Below, piece after piece: positions 21,722 through 35,438 of a stretch of DNA of 64,000 bases (the first letter of the stretch is position 1; each line of letters starts with the position of its first letter). A program made the translations under genes and the position numbers. Source of the stretch: Paragonimus skrjabini miyazakii (taxonomy: Eukaryota; Platyhelminthes; Trematoda; Plagiorchiida; Troglotrematidae); assembly GCA_014338405.1 (NCBI GenBank), contig JTDE01000714.1, positions 65,571 to 129,570 of the forward strand, written 5' to 3'. The notes beneath the pieces were generated by a model. That model did not search any database and had not been told where the DNA came from. It worked only from the letters and a program-made list of their open reading frames with translations.

Positions 21722-22330
21722 AACTGGTACTTACGAACTAATCTTTTTGTACGCAGAGTGACGACTTCCGTTTGCTAATTGCCAATGCCTCCGAGAACCG
21801 GAGAAGCCTTCGGTTTTTTGCTGCATAATATATCCGAAACGTCTTCTCCAGGTTTAACTGGGGTCGACAAGACAACAGGTGCCGAGGCATCGATGACGCT
21901 GGTTCCCTGTAGAATGTTACATTCTGACTTGAGTTCGGTATTGTGGTATCCACGAGCGTTTTGCGAGCCCAAACTGGAATGTGTTCGTTGACCTGATAAC
22001 GTAACTGTCGCTCCGATTTGCTTATGTAAGTGGCCCGGAAATTATACGAGAATTCAAAGATGATGTTAGTTTAGGCGTTGAGCTGTAACGCTGTTTTCAG
22101 AGGTCGTGTTGGGATTATGGTGGTGGTGAACAGCATGACCAGTTTGGCTACATAGAACGTGCGACTCATAGGCCCTGTGAGACGGGTTTTCAACAGATTG
22201 GCAATGCCATCACTGTTGTATGGCAAACGGGAGTGCACATTTAGTTAGGAGGCTGTTGAACACATCGCGGCAGTCGGCTTTTGTTTGCTGAATTTCCTAG
22301 CAAATGCCGAGGGATAGTTGTTTCTTTAGT
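21722..22330 (-). mobile_element. PLE 3' fragment (copy 4), minus strand
   Basis: Read on the minus strand from 22330, it gives NYPSAFARKFSKQKPTAAM, then a stop. It continues with a clean 54-codon run including RLTGPMSRTFYVAKLVMLF and IIPTRPLKTAL, the PLE linker before the endonuclease. Next come ATYISKSERQLRYQVNEHIP (YIGRS-type endonuclease), SSMPRHLLSCRPQLNLEKTF and LLRFSEALAISKRKSSLCVQ with a TAG before FVSTSLPW. This is the canonical PLE C-terminal order with few lesions. The RT is missing (5' truncation). It lies in an Ig-gene intron in sense orientation. Confidence 0.8.
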
Positions 22331-22339
22331 GTGGTCTGA

Positions 22340-25300
22340 AGGATGAACTTCTAGATCGATTACCTGCATTTGGCTACCTTATCAACAGCAATGATTCATA
22401 TGTGATTTCACTGTAGGTATTGCTTTATGAACAACCTTAAGGTCGATGAGGCTTAGATTGATAGTAATGCCTATGGTATTGCCATGTGAGACTTAATATA
22501 GATCGGACCTTGCCGGATGTGGCGATTCCCGGAGGATTGTGGTTTAACATGATAAGATGCATCGCCCTCATACACGGTCACTCTTGTTAAGAAATGTCTC
22601 GTCATGCAGCTTGCTTGTCTTTTTGGATGGGCTGTGTCGCGACGAGAACAAATACCCAAGTAGTACTTGTCTCGGCTGCTAAGATTTGGTTGTCAGTCGT
22701 CGAGAATTAAATGAACAAAAACTGTCTGTTTTGCGAGTGAAATGTGATCCAGGCAGATTCAAAGCGCATTGTTATTCGTGTACGGGACCTAAAACAGCCA
22801 CCAACCCTCTCCTAAGCGTGTGTACACAAACGGTGACTAAGACTCTTCAACTTGATGCTTTTCACTCTATGCTTGCGGCCGACTTTCCCTCTGACTCATC
22901 AACTTGGTAAGCTTGGTTGGTGCCAAGGTGAACAACAGTTGATTATGTAGGTTGTATAGCCCAGTATTTCACGTAATGTTTCAAGAACTGCTCCATAATA
23001 AATCGACTATTCAGACATTGCCAAAAATAAGAAAGTTGGATGCATCATAAAAACTACCAGCAACTAACATCCCGGCAGAAAAATTCATGTAACGAGAACA
23101 TCTCTCTATTCAGCAACTAGCCTCTCACTTTTATATCATTTGGAGCAAACTTTTCCCAAACATAATGTAAGCTCAAGTGGTGTGCTGGCATTCTTCGAAG
23201 CAACATTTTTATTTCGTCGACTACCCGGTTATACAGTAAACGCGCAATCTCCAATTTAAGACTGTTCGAGCCCTTTCACTGTACATGCAGTTGTCCCACC
23301 GCTCTGAGTTGTGGATAGCGCGCGAACAAAGAGAGCTTCTTCCTTCATCTAACCACCCTAAGCCATTTGATTAGATGCATTCTTGGTAGTCAGAAGCAAG
23401 ATGTTACTTATCGCAATGCTTGCAGCACACACGTACCAAAGTGCCAGTGTGCTACATTTCAAGCTATAACACACTAGAACTGCGGAATACAGATGACTGC
23501 ATCGGATTGGACTAGTGCAAATGAAATGCAGGAGCATTTTGAAGGGAGTAGTGTTTGATGGATGCGAACTGTTTAAGTAGGTTAAATGCCTTTGAATAAG
23601 AGTTCTATGAACATGCTGCTAACATATATTTTCAAAAACTGCTCACAGTGCATATGACTTGAACAGAACATTAAAGACAACTTAAGGTACAATAAGTTTT
23701 GCCAAAATGATGAAAAAACGCAGAAGTGTGAAAATATAGCGGAACTATGGGGAATGTATAAACGTGTTATTCAATATATTGTTCTAAAAACAGAGCTAAA
23801 TTTTGTTGAAATTTCAAGTCAAATCTGATCTAACAAAGAGCCCTTGTCATAACAAAACTTCATTATTAAACCTAAGTATCGATTTATCACAAGTTGTTTT
23901 GAAATCGTGCATAACTATATCGATCTCAAGCATATCCCAGCTATTAGCGTATGCTGAAGCTTGTTTATATGACATAAACCAAAGGAACTGTGAATAAAAT
24001 AACACTGTGGCAGCTCGAAATATTCGAAGCAACAACTCAGTGTCACTGATCGCACGCGTACGCAAGTTGCGTGAATAAGTACTGATGACTATCGCGCACA
24101 TTCGATTCGGACTTCTCTCCTAGAATGACGTTGTCTACTATTTAAACCTTATTCATCGTAAAAATTATTTATTGTAAACGTCATCATCCAGGCTGAGGCA
24201 TCACAACAAATGTTGAAAGACAACATCACTTAGAATTGATTTTATCTAAACGTTTAAATGCGACTAGAACTAGTTTAAGATTGACATTTTACCGATATAA
24301 ACGCCAGTGTGTAGGTTTAAACTTTCAACTCAGCAAGGAATTACACTACATACAAGCTAACAGATGTAGCCCAAACGCACCTAGATTTCCGTGTGGGAAA
24401 CAAGAACATTCATGTACCTAAGAAACCTCCTATCAAGCATTACTGCCTTATCAACTAAAGCCGTTGCCTTTCACAGATTATGACTATCATCACTAAATAA
24501 GACTAGTATACAATGCACTTGAGAAGGCACATAATACACAAAAACTATCCTTTTGGAAAAGAAGTTCAGGTTTAGAATTGCGATACGACGGCTCCCTCGG
24601 TGTTAGTAGAGGACTGCGTAACGTCAGCTCTGCTTGAAACGTACCACTGTGTTGTTTGGAAACATCTACTGAAGGTATCCTCATATCGGCTGTCCCATTG
24701 AATTATGCAGATCCACAGTAAGTAGACCCATAGAACTTCCTCTTGTGAATAGCTGCAGAAAACATTATTTTGCTTAGTCATTTCAGAGAAATAATTCAAC
24801 AGATGAAACTGAAAACAGAAGCTTCACGTTACTTGACTTGTGTTGTGCGAAGTCTCGCTACATTTTTCAAGGTTCATGTTGTCAGTTCAAATTCAAACAG
24901 CGAAACAAATAAGGATGAGACATCAGTCATTTGTTGGTATCAAACCGCTGAAGCTGCGTGAAGAATGGGAGACTGTCGAGCGGTTTATTTCGAATGTACA
25001 AAGTGGGACTGGGCTTTCTGATAACAACCACTCAAAATCTCGAAGAAGACACGAGTTGGCTATCGTGCAGATGATCTCGAACACTTGCATTGTTGGGTCG
25101 CTGGGGTAACAACGATTGCTGGATAACAGCTAAGACACGTTGGATAAAGACTGAGTTCATGGTGGCAGCCATTGAAGCAGCATCCGACGACTGTATAAAC
25201 TGGCGTTCTGCTTACTTTGGCATGCGTTCATTAATCCTGGTCCGCAGTTGTTGCTCGATTCTGCTACTGCACGAGATTTCGCATCCACAGTTATTTTGGT

Positions 25301-28300
25301 AACAGGTTTTTGATTTAGCTAGTAAAGGCACTGGCCGTTTGCCTGGAGGGTTTTGAAGTGTAAACGGTTTTATAAAACATAGCCAATGGAGCAGAGCTAA
25401 ATCTCCGCTTGATAATTGCTTTCCATCTATAGGCTTATACTAAGAGAGGAAGATTTGGAGTCAGCCTTTTGGGAGCACGTGGTTCTAACCGGTACTGCTG
25501 AGCCGGTTGACTGAATTTCATAAGAGATCCAGATGGATAGCCGTGGTCTGTGAGAACTATTCAGCGGAACAAATACGTTTAGCTTGTTCGACTGGTGTTC
25601 AGACTAGACCACCGTTACGACTGGGTGGTAAAAGCTACTGAACTGTAGATGTCGATTAATCCACGTGTCTAACAAAATAGTTAACCTTGAACCGTTTCAT
25701 CACACCTTGTAGCAATTCGGAATTCGAGAAGCGATAGTGAATTAATACATTCTTCATCCATGTCTTTCCCAATCTTACCATACGAATTGTTTATCAAATC
25801 TAGCACCATCAGTATTTGCTGCCGATTATTCCTAAGAATAAATATTTTTTTAATGGGAATTCACTCATAAAGAGTGTACGTTTGAATTCCAAGCTTAACA
25901 GCAACCGATAAGATAGATTTTGACCTATAGGGCTTTGCATGGCTACGGTAAAGATTTTGTCCCGGAACAGACAGCCAACATCATAATTACGTAGGTAAAG
26001 AAATGTTCTACTTAGTTTGGAGACAGACTAACATTTATGGTGTATTCATCAAGAAGAAGAAACTAGATGTTGGAGCGCTTCGCACAGTGAAATGTCTGTG
26101 AAGATGGATTTTAAATCTGTGGAATTCACGAATTTCTATTCCATACTCATGGTATTCAGTAAGATGATTGAGTGAATATTGCCTTTTAAGTTATGTATAA
26201 CAAAATCTCGCAAAATAGTTTCGGGGGCTTCACTAGTCATTACGCAAGTTTGTGATGTGACAAGCTGGTTAAAGACAATCGTCACCTCAAGCGAATTTTT
26301 GATAAGTGTGACCCAGGAGAATAACAAAAGGTAAAGCGTTAATCTTCCCTTGGTTTTCAATAATTGAAACTCAGACTACGTGATAAACAGTCCTACAAGA
26401 AGCGTATGTAGTCCATTCGTCAATCACTCTTCTCTATTTTCAGGGTTATCACACTTTAGCTCATGCGGAAACTTGAGTTTAGAAGATAACCAGATATTCC
26501 GCTCGATCCGAAACGACCGCTCTGGGGCCGTTAGTTGATTAGGCAAATATTATAGATTTTTTCGCAATTGTCTGGAAAACTGGCTGGCTAACAATTCACA
26601 AATAGCAATTAAACGTTTATGTTAATTTTTGTTACACAGTATACCAGTTGATGACATTGACTTACTTGGTTCTGAAACCATTCGATGAAAACTGGCTCAT
26701 TCGTTGTCCCGCATGCCTGATGAACAGAACTTCCGGGGGCAACTCGTTGAGTGACGGGTCGAAAGTAAAAAATACCTAAAATTAACAAGTTCTTTCACTG
26801 TATGTTTGGGATAAAAATTACACTTGTTAAAAACGGATGTTCTGACGAGCGACGATTGTTTGAAAGATTATCTCATTTCCATCGTGTGAGAATTTAAGTA
26901 TTTTAAAAGTTTATCTCGTAAACCCCTGAGTTGTATTACAAATGCATATGGAGATAGCGCAGAGTGATATATAACTAACATTCAGAATAAATAAATGCAT
27001 GAAGCAAGCCGGCTGATACGAACATTTGCAACAGCTTACATGTGCGCGCGCGTTCGGGTGTAGTATGATATCGTGTGTAAATGTGCCCAGTTAACTGCGT
27101 GTTGCAACCACAGTTCAATGTGCACCATGGATGTCTTGAGAGGAACGGGCGAAATGAGGGCTTCCCTCACCTGCATAAAATTTGGTATGTTCCAAATATA
27201 TGAATCTTGGTGTAAAAAATAGTTCATTCGTCAGCTTAAGTGGACATTTTGGTAAACGTCGGCGTAAACCTATGACAGGTAGCCTTCTCTTAGACCACCA
27301 CGTAACAAAGATAATTGCGAACACCACATTTGTTGAGTTCGATCAGTGAGATGAGGGGGTTGAGAGAAAACTGAATATTATTTGCAAAATCATGTACTAA
27401 CTGGTAAAATGTATACGGAATAATCGTTTTCTGGAAAATTTCGAATGGGCATGGTGGATTTGCTGACTTTCTTCTGCACTGTCAGAAATGGAAGCTTGCG
27501 TCTTTTGAGAAAACCCAACGAGTACATACCCAATCAAACTATAGTTAGCCCTCAACTGGTCCAGTTTCAACGGAAACGTTATTCGCCAGTCCATTCTACG
27601 AAAAACCACAAATGGTAAACGATGGTCGGGTCTATGGTTCCATCCTAATCTGCAAGTTCTGATTAGAATGAATGGTTCGAGTTACAGGGGTAGTGGTGAC
27701 ATCTTTTGAGACGGTCGACCTTCCGAAATATCATTCAAGGTGGTTGGCCTGACGGTCTATAAGTGAGGATTCGGCCACTCCAAATGACAAATCAGTGGTG
27801 TTGTGATTAGCGCTTCAGTCGTCTGGGTATCAGGTTCCGTCTTCAACGCGCATTTCGGACAAGTATATGTTTTATTTATCCATTGTAATAGGTGCGAACC
27901 ATGATTCAGGAATGTCTATCCTGTAGGTATTAGCAAAACATTTTCCCCAATAGGTACAGTGCCCCTAATAGAGCATGACATTCACTACGTTAATTAAAAC
28001 TGTCCTGGTAAGGCTCTGTTAAGATAATCTGAAATAATGCTTTCTACTTTTCAAAATGAATCAACTTATGCAACGGTATCATGGAGATTATGTCTCACAC
28101 AACCTGTGTACAGTGGTCAGTAAGATGACAGTTTGTGAACAAAAATGAGCCAGTCTTTTCATTTCAAGTTAGGAGGATGTATTGGTTTTGAATTTCCTGG
28201 AGTTTCGTTATGGTAGCTTGAAGTACAGTTTGCGACAAACACAATAGATACGGTTATATTCTACACATATTCCACTTGATCAAATCAAACGGCAAAATAT

Positions 28301-29840
28301 CTCGGAGTAGTATGCACACAGGTGTTAACCTCATTTCAAATAGAACTTTCTATTAAAACATAGGTTTAAAATTTGGTTGACTCACTGTGCATCAAGTGGG
28401 GCACCAGAAGCATTGAAATCACAAATAACCACATGGCAGTTTGCTGTCCGGCGAAAGCAAATGCCTTTAATCTGCGAGCCGGTAACAGCCAAAGTCCCGT
28501 ATTTCCAACATTGACTGATCAACAATGAGAACTGACTTGTGTGTGTATCTTAGAGACAAGGAAATACCATGGTGATGTCGCTCGTGGCTAAGACTATAAT
28601 GTATCACAAACACACATCCGAGCCGGTCAGGATTAGGTTGCTTTCAGGTCAGATGGGTTTCTGTGATTGGTTGGTTTGAGAATATTGTGAATGCAAATTA
28701 TGTATTTACCTCACGGCTTTGGAAGAAAATTATCTGAGGTTGTCCTCGAGGAATCGATCAGAGATGTGACACTTTCATATCTCGCCAGTTTCGACATAAT
28801 TGGAAAAACACAATGACATTTTCTGGTACTAAGGTTATACATCATAAAAGTGAAGAATAAAACAGTTGGGGGATATTATCGATCTAGAATGCGATGCCAC
28901 TAAGTACTTTTGTTCCAGTTTGACTTTCATCTATCAGCTCTGTTCAAGTTTATTTTTGTAAGCCTTGAATTGGCCAGTTCTGTCCACAAAGTAAAGTCAA
29001 ACAAACAGGTCTACGAGCAACATTTCAATAATTTTTACTAAACATCTTGCAACTTGGTGTGATAGTTTTATTTATAATTAACATATACCGTCTCTAATCA
29101 CGTTTACCGTGTTCTCTTAATTTTACTGGTTTGAATCGCAGAGTCTCAAATCCACACAAACGGACTGATGTGAATTCATCGGCGGCAGACTGTATCACCG
29201 AACCTTCTCGATACTATTCGACCACAATTTGCGTGTTGTGGTTAGGACAATCATATTTCTGTGTATATGCAAGGTTAAAAACTGTTATAGATTATAATGG
29301 TTGCAGTATGCTTTGAAAGGCTAAATTTAAACCGCTATTCTGTACGTATCGAATTGTGTGACGACTAACTACTGAAAATATTCCTTTATTACAAGCGACC
29401 AAGTCGTCTGAGTCCACCATGAATTACACACTGAAAACATCGTCATAAGCAAAGACAACAATAACAATGGAGTCGGTTGTTGACCATGGAAACGATTCAA
29501 CCAGTTCAGAATATGCTTAGTTTGATTTGAATTAGATGAGCATGCTGACCATGCGATAAGGTTACAATGAAAAGAACTCGATAAGTATTGAGAAGTATAT
29601 TGAACAGCGACTCCAATTCGTCTCTTCTGCATTAAATATCTGTAGATGACGATCGGTTGTTAGTGCCTGTCTTAATTTGTCAGTTATGAGCATTCGTATG
29701 GCCAACTAGGCAAGTTCCACGATCATCAATGTCTATCTTAATTTTGTTCATTTTTGGTGGTTCTATTCAGTCCGAGTCTAGACTAACTAAGTAGATGTCC
29801 ACGACGATAACACCGTGTGAACCAGGATCTCCCCATGGAC
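22340..29840. other. 7.5 kb with no confident gene
   Basis: Several open frames occur (22686-22910 plus, 24840-25109 plus, 25090-25302 plus, 27397-27609 minus) but none shows a domain I recognise. A stretch near 23.25-23.50 kb may hold a very decayed LINE RT end. A tRNA-like stretch at 27786-27845 is entered separately. If the Ig gene extends to 29966, this is another long intron. Confidence 0.35.
27786..27845 (+). repeat. Possible tRNA-derived SINE head
   Basis: 'cagtggtgttgtgattagcg' followed ~30 bases later by 'gtatcaggttccgtct' has the spacing of pol III A and B boxes, but both boxes are imperfect. It is not clearly the same family as the 4.8-kb copy. Confidence 0.25.
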
Positions 29841-29846
29841 AATCAC

Positions 29847-29966
29847 CTACACCCACTCTTATCGAAGTTTGTTTTCCATTGGAATGGATGAAAAGAAAAG
29901 GTGTGAGGATCACAGTGCATGACAACCGCAGTTGAGATCTAGCGATAAAACGTATTGTCTTGGTGA
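29847..29966 (-). CDS. Candidate Ig-like exon (first half)
   Basis: A 120-base segment lies between a good acceptor (acatttccacag) and a donor (GTAG|GTGATT), phase 1 to phase 1, as is typical for Ig modules. The only open frame reads TKTIRFIARSQLRLSCTVIL and continues to the donor. The 'L-R-L-S-C' B strand suggests the start of a V-type Ig domain. The polarity matches the other Ig exons. Similarity is limited, so chance cannot be excluded. Confidence 0.35.
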
Positions 29967-30477
29967 CTGTGGAAATGTACTCGATGATTTGGGTTTTTTT
30001 GAACGGTTTCAACTTCCGGTAACGGTCCAGGTTAGCTGGATATTTAAACAGAATAAGAGCAAGGAGTAGCTCTTGAAACATTTAATCCAAAACAACATTG
30101 CTTACAAGCTGAGACAGCACGCATATTTAACTAAGCTACAGTGGACCGTAGACACAGGAGTTTTAAGATGAAACGTGTCCACTGTACACGTACAGATGGA
30201 AGTTTACTGTCGGTCTGTCACTTCTGCATCAGCTAAGACGTGAACAGAAGCTGCTTAGTGACACCAAAGTATAGAAGGGTACTTGTAGTGGACAAGTGGA
30301 TATGCGTTAGACCCTCATCCACTAACAATTTAAAATGCCTTACCTAAAGAGCAATCGAAACTTAGTCCCAACAGGTATCGAACTAAAGAACGTAGAGGTT
30401 TGGAAACAAACCATACATTTCTGGTAATGTTTGGAAATAGGATAATTAGTTAGTTCTAGGCTAATCTGGAACAAACG

Positions 30478-30870
30478 GCAGTAACCAAGAGGAGAGAGAA
30501 GCGCGAGATGGGCTACAGCCCACTTGGCGGCACTCAAAAGCGCGCCAGGCGTAAAGTGCGTGAAATCTTCGAGTGCGTTGAACAACGCTCGAAGCGGTTC
30601 GGGTTGAACAACCTTGAAGACTGGAATAGTAAACGAGTCGTTAGGAAAAGGGCAGGCATTCGCTGCGTGCAATTAGTTGCACGACTGAAGAAAGTGGCAT
30701 TGTGTTCATATCAGGCCTCTCGAAGCAAGCGTACACAGATTCATACGTGCAGAACAAACAAGCAGGAAGACATGGTTGTAGCCGGGATCTTTAGAGAAGC
30801 TACACAATCGCTGGTCACCACATACTCCTGTTGCCTTACGCTCTCAGTATCTTGAAGGACGCTGTACAGG
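30478..30870. other. GC-rich block with long open frames on both strands, unidentified
   Basis: This stretch is clearly richer in G and C than its flanks and holds a 115-codon frame on the plus strand (30508-30855, very basic, starting near GTQKRARRKVREIFE) and a 110-codon frame on the minus strand (30340-30672). I cannot assign either to a family. Compositional contrast suggests a repeat or retroelement fragment rather than a host exon. Confidence 0.4.
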
Positions 30871-32540
30871 ACAACGGTACTTTAAGAACGTCCACTTGTG
30901 ATTATGGGCTCAGTAACTTGACTTAATAATTTATGGTTTTATGAAGCAGTTCGTGTTGCCAGCAGTTTGGAATGTTTGTCAATTTATATATGTGATGACT
31001 GGTTGGTCGTGGATATATAAAACTCACTGTAACTTCATAAGCAGCCGCAGAGTATACGGACGTGAGTATGCTATCTTCACTTCTTCCATGACGTAATTAT
31101 CCTACATTTCCAGTTGCAATCTTGGTTATAGTTGATTAGTAAAGCATAAAAGAAGGACACAGAACTGAATGAAAAACTTTTCAGCTAGCATTTTGGATGT
31201 TGTGACTGATCAGCTGAATGGTACTATTGCAATCAACACGTCAGCGTTTGAACAAAGTAGCGAGAACACGAAAACTGGTAGATGCATGCACTTCATATTG
31301 GCTCGTCAGTACCAGATTTAAAATAACACGGAAGGATTTTCACATTTAACAACTAGGAGGTGGATAATCAATGAGCGGGTTAGGGTAGGTCATGAAGTCC
31401 AGGAAAGGGTCAAGTTCACAGACAGCTGTCTCTGAAGACAGATAGCTAGATTGAGTCGGTTGATTATGACCACTTCAGCAAACTGTAAAAATCTTGCATT
31501 GGAGTGACTTAACACGATTCTGAACAAACAACATGGATTGATACCGTAACCAGCGATCAGGACGTGTCTAGCGAGTGAGGAACCTGGGTGTTTACGTGTT
31601 TCTGCAACACTGCCGTTCTCCGATAACACGGACTTCAGTGTCCATTTAATTTGGAGCTAAAGAATTACTCCGTTCCGCCAGTATAACTCTTTTACAGATC
31701 GGTAGATTGCCGGATTGCGGGACTATTTCAAATCACTATTTGGAACTGCTGAGATTCCATCAGGTAACCTCTGAGCCAAGCTGTGATAGTAAACAAACCA
31801 ACGGAAATTAGGTGAGTTATTGGTCGTTTGAAAGTATTAGAAGCAAACGAAGACCATTGAGAATGGTTTGTTTTTGTCACTCGATTTGGCAAACCAGTTT
31901 TCAATTTTTTACCGGCAGAAAATGTATTCCATTGTAACTGAAGAGTATACTACAGGAAAGAAAATTTTCTTTTATCTTGGCTCTAATGAGCGCATGTCGT
32001 TGCCCTATTCGTTACGAGTCTACTTTTGTCAACTTGTCACCGTAACGATCTGAATAACTGTCCACGTGAATTCATGTAATAGTTTGGATAAGGAATCGAC
32101 GAAACTAAGGGTGTACTGGTGGTCTCGTCCAAGTAAACTGGCATAACTAAACAAAAACACAAACACAAACTTGATGCCAAACGCGGTTGTTTGAAAATGA
32201 CTGTACTGGAATCTGTCATCTGTCAAACCAGGATATTTCGTCTCAGAAGATGACAATTCAGAATTTGGTTTTTCTACAATGAGTAAAAATATCATCGTCA
32301 TTATTTTATTACACAAAATATGCGGGTTAATTTTTTTTGTGTCATGGCATTCTAAGTACTGATCGACTGCTTGAAAAACCGTTCGAATTATGAGCCCCTT
32401 AATCAAGCCAACACATGTGTTCAATTAATTAACCTCGTTATCTGTTAGACGTGCTTTCGCTCATAAGATGATAGCAATCATAAGTTTATGTTTGGCTGAC
32501 AGATTAGCAAATGTTAACCACCGGAGGGATTTCATTTATT
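30871..32540. other. No gene recognised
   Basis: AT-rich. It includes a 131-codon minus-strand frame at 32029-32424 whose 3' part lies between a strong acceptor (tgtttgtgtttttgtttag, 32142-32160) and a weak donor at about 32044. It could hold a short exon but shows no recognisable domain. Confidence 0.3.
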
Positions 32541-32548
32541 CATCACAG

Positions 32549-32781
32549 TATCCATCATCGAAGTGGTGGACCGCAGTTTCTTTCTAAATGGGTCACACCA
32601 GTCGCTTGTTAACTTCTTTGTCAAACTCCTCGAGAGTGTAAAGCATGCTAAACAGTTAGCAGGAAAAATGCTAAAGGTTGATGTATTTCGATCAAATATT
32701 AAGCAATACTTACGGAATTTGACTGATTCAGCTTGGATGGTACAAACTGAAACCCAACCAGACCGAGGCATTTATTTCTAG
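32549..32781 (+). CDS. Candidate terminal exon of an unknown plus-strand gene
   Basis: A good acceptor (catttattcatcacag) is followed by an open frame of 77 codons to a TAG. The sequence starts SIIEVVDRSFFLNGSHQSLV and continues with a long amphipathic helix (LLESVKHAKQLAGKMLKVDV) and a polar C-terminus ending RGIYF. Composition looks coding rather than random. A minus-strand frame over the same bases (32532-32771) is less protein-like. Family unknown; upstream exons were not found. Confidence 0.38.
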
Positions 32782-33849
32782 TAATCATTAGGCCCAGTTG
32801 TTATTTTGTTCATTTCGATGTGGTGTTTTCGATACCAATTCCTCGATTCAGTCCCCGGAAATTCACAACTTGTGCACACATAGTTGTGAATTGATAGCAA
32901 CCACCAATATTGCTAAAGTAAGTATACTTTGAATGGGGTATGCAGCCAAATAGAATTTACCCCTTAATTAAAAGACGGTGAGCTATTAAGTTGTCTTCTG
33001 ACAGTCCACAGCAATATATATGCTCTTCATTTTATCAAAAATGTAAACCATCAATTCATTTCTGTAGCTAAACTGAATACTCCTTATTGACAGCAATGCT
33101 ATTTTTCATTAGATCATCATGAAAAATTAATATTTCAACTCATCTCGACGATTTTCATGTGAAGAACGATAAGAGTAACTGAATGGAACACTTTTTACTC
33201 GGGTTCAAATGAAATCCTCAGCAGATGTCAACTGAAAAACTACACACGATTTGAGCGTCCTTCTCTTGTCTCACAGGCCCAGACAGATAAAATGTTTTGT
33301 GACTGACCTGCGATCTAGCACGCACAAATCACTGCCCTGAAAGGTGGTCCGGGGAAGCGTTGTATGCAACCGATCACTGTGGCCCTGAACGAAGTGATGG
33401 AAAGTTACAATTCCGACATTTGTTGTCCCTCCGTAAGCGTGATTCCTTGGCGTGTCTGGTGATAATTCGCCTCGATCTCAAAACACCTGTCCAATGCATC
33501 CACCGCGGCAAACAGATCACACTGCATTCATTGAGAATCACTGCATACCTCGTACGGTAAACCCTAGCAAGTGGCATTGTAAAGTATGTTGACCATAAAA
33601 TCACTGTCTTTAGTTTACTCAGTCTGAATTCAAAAGATATGAACAATTGTGAATGGCGTTTAACTAATATACATCCGACAGTTTATTAATAACTTGAACA
33701 CATAAGGGATGTACATGGCAGAAGCTAAGTCGCCAACGATAAATCTACAATGACGAAATTCATTGTTGTTTGTACATTCGTTTATGATTAATAATCAGGT
33801 TGTCTGAATATTTTAGTGTTATAAATCGGTGGTACCTAATAGGTGGGCA

Positions 33850-33955
33850 ATACCATCGTAGTTAACACGATTGCCTTGTGAGAAATTGACAGAGGCTTAA
33901 ATTCCGGTTGTAGCAGTAGAATGCATCACTGGAAAGCTCTAACCTGAATAGTGTA
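33850..33955 (+). repeat. Possible SINE head
   Basis: 'gtagttaacacgattgcctt' followed by 'gagaaattgacagagg' and 'aattccggttgtagc' parallels the head of the SINE at 46.3 kb (gtggtcaacacggttgcctc.. on its sense strand). It is diverged and lacks the tail. Confidence 0.35.
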
Positions 33956-35304
33956 GTTCTCTTCCAGAGAAGCTGGCTGAGAAAATCGCTATAAATGCGA
34001 AGGTTTTCATCAGCTGTGAGCAGCAATTAACTTATATACACCGAACTGTCTCATTACTTATCCGCAAATAATTTATGCTACTTATCGTGCGTTCAGTAGA
34101 TAAACACATCAATACACTGTGGAGGCAGCCAGAAGTAATTACGATACGTGAGATTATGCTCGGGAAAAGTGATGGAATGTATACTGATAGAAAAATTGGG
34201 CGCAAAAATAAAACACGCCATTTTCGATAGGTTATCAGCATACACTTAGCAGGAGTGTAGTGCAGAAGAGATTTTCAACCGTCTTTAGTGGCCAAGTTGA
34301 CCTACCTACACTACAATTCGAAAAATGAACGAGGTACTCTCAGATGCTCAACTTGTAAGAAGCAGGCACGCACACTTTGTACTCGTAGACGAAAACACGG
34401 GCCACTTAGAGTCAGCTGGTCGTGACATGAAACGAGCGTAACTTTCTCTCTCAACTCATTACAACTCTGCATGCACCATATGCTGGCTGAATATTCACTT
34501 GTTCATGGTGAGTGAAGCTACGTGTCGCCATTGATACCTAACGGATACACTATCTTTACTAAATACTAGTCAGCAATTTGGCTGACAAGCTACTAAACTT
34601 AAAACAATTTCAACGAGTTCAACATGCTAACAGCAGAAGATCAGAGCAGTTGTGCAATCTTGTTTGTTTTTGAGATATTTAATACGCCATTAACAACGGT
34701 CGGCTTATTCCTCGTCGTCGACCTGACGCCATCCAAAGAACTATCACGCTTTATTACGGGAGTTCGAATGGCAAAATCGAATGGTTTTTCCTTAAAACCT
34801 AATGAGTATGCTACTCCATCCATTTTCCATGATTACTCATACAGATTTCGACCCAAAATGGAGTACGTTATAAGCAACTTTGCATCGGCCAGTCTAAATT
34901 AACCTTTCTGGCTGACCACTACGTATGGGATGATTTAGAACATTTATATTCACATTAGGAGAGGGGCGATGAAGAAAAATGGCCCCAGCTTAAACATACC
35001 ATAATCCTGTATGATCATATCTTGTATTCTCCGACCGGCGTCCACTTCTAGCTGTCCTATGTGAATTTAGTCAGTTGGACTAATAAGCTCGATACCAGTG
35101 CGTCAGACCAGTTGAATTTCAGAGTAAACAAGTGATTAGTGTTTATCGAAGGTCATACAGTTAATGGGTACCATAAAATAAACACACATAACAGTGTTTA
35201 ATTCACTGGGAATGGATGTTCAGCCAGTAAACAATGCATGTAAAGTGTAACAACGTAAGGGCGAGAATACCGCAGTTTTTCACAAAATGTCGCAATCCAC
35301 TTGC

Positions 35305-35438
35305 CGATCTCAAATGGTCCTGACCGTTTGTCTCATCTATCAGCGTGTAGTTCACATGCCTCAGTTGTACAGGTTGTGCGCTCGAAGTCAGCCATTCCAT
35401 TTTTTTCGTCAATTTCGTGAGAACAGCAGTCTCCTATG
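35305..35438 (-). CDS. Candidate minus-strand exon, unknown
   Basis: After an acceptor (gatttacatag) the minus strand is open with a protein-like reading: ETAVLTKLTKKMEWLTSSAQ, then RHVNYTLIDETNGQDHLRSA. The best end is a non-standard GC donor (TCG|GCAAGT). It lies downstream of the DDHD1-like stop codon, so it would belong to another gene. No family recognised. Confidence 0.25.

Noticed and set aside
22686..22910. Another PLE C-terminal end
   Set aside because: Only a short LLSVCTQTVTKTLQL-like run resembles the PLE tail signature; no endonuclease sequence precedes it.
23229..23520. LINE reverse-transcriptase C-terminus
   Set aside because: One stretch (HLIRCILGSQKQDVTYRN) loosely resembles the RT end of LINEs, but many stops interrupt it and no catalytic motif is visible.
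29767..30081. Whole 104-codon minus-strand frame as one coding region
   Set aside because: Only 29847-29966 lies between good splice sites and looks Ig-like; the rest reads through an acceptor and a donor.
32029..32424. 131-codon minus-strand gene
   Set aside because: It contains an internal strong acceptor and long T-rich hydrophobic runs typical of intron sequence; no domain seen.
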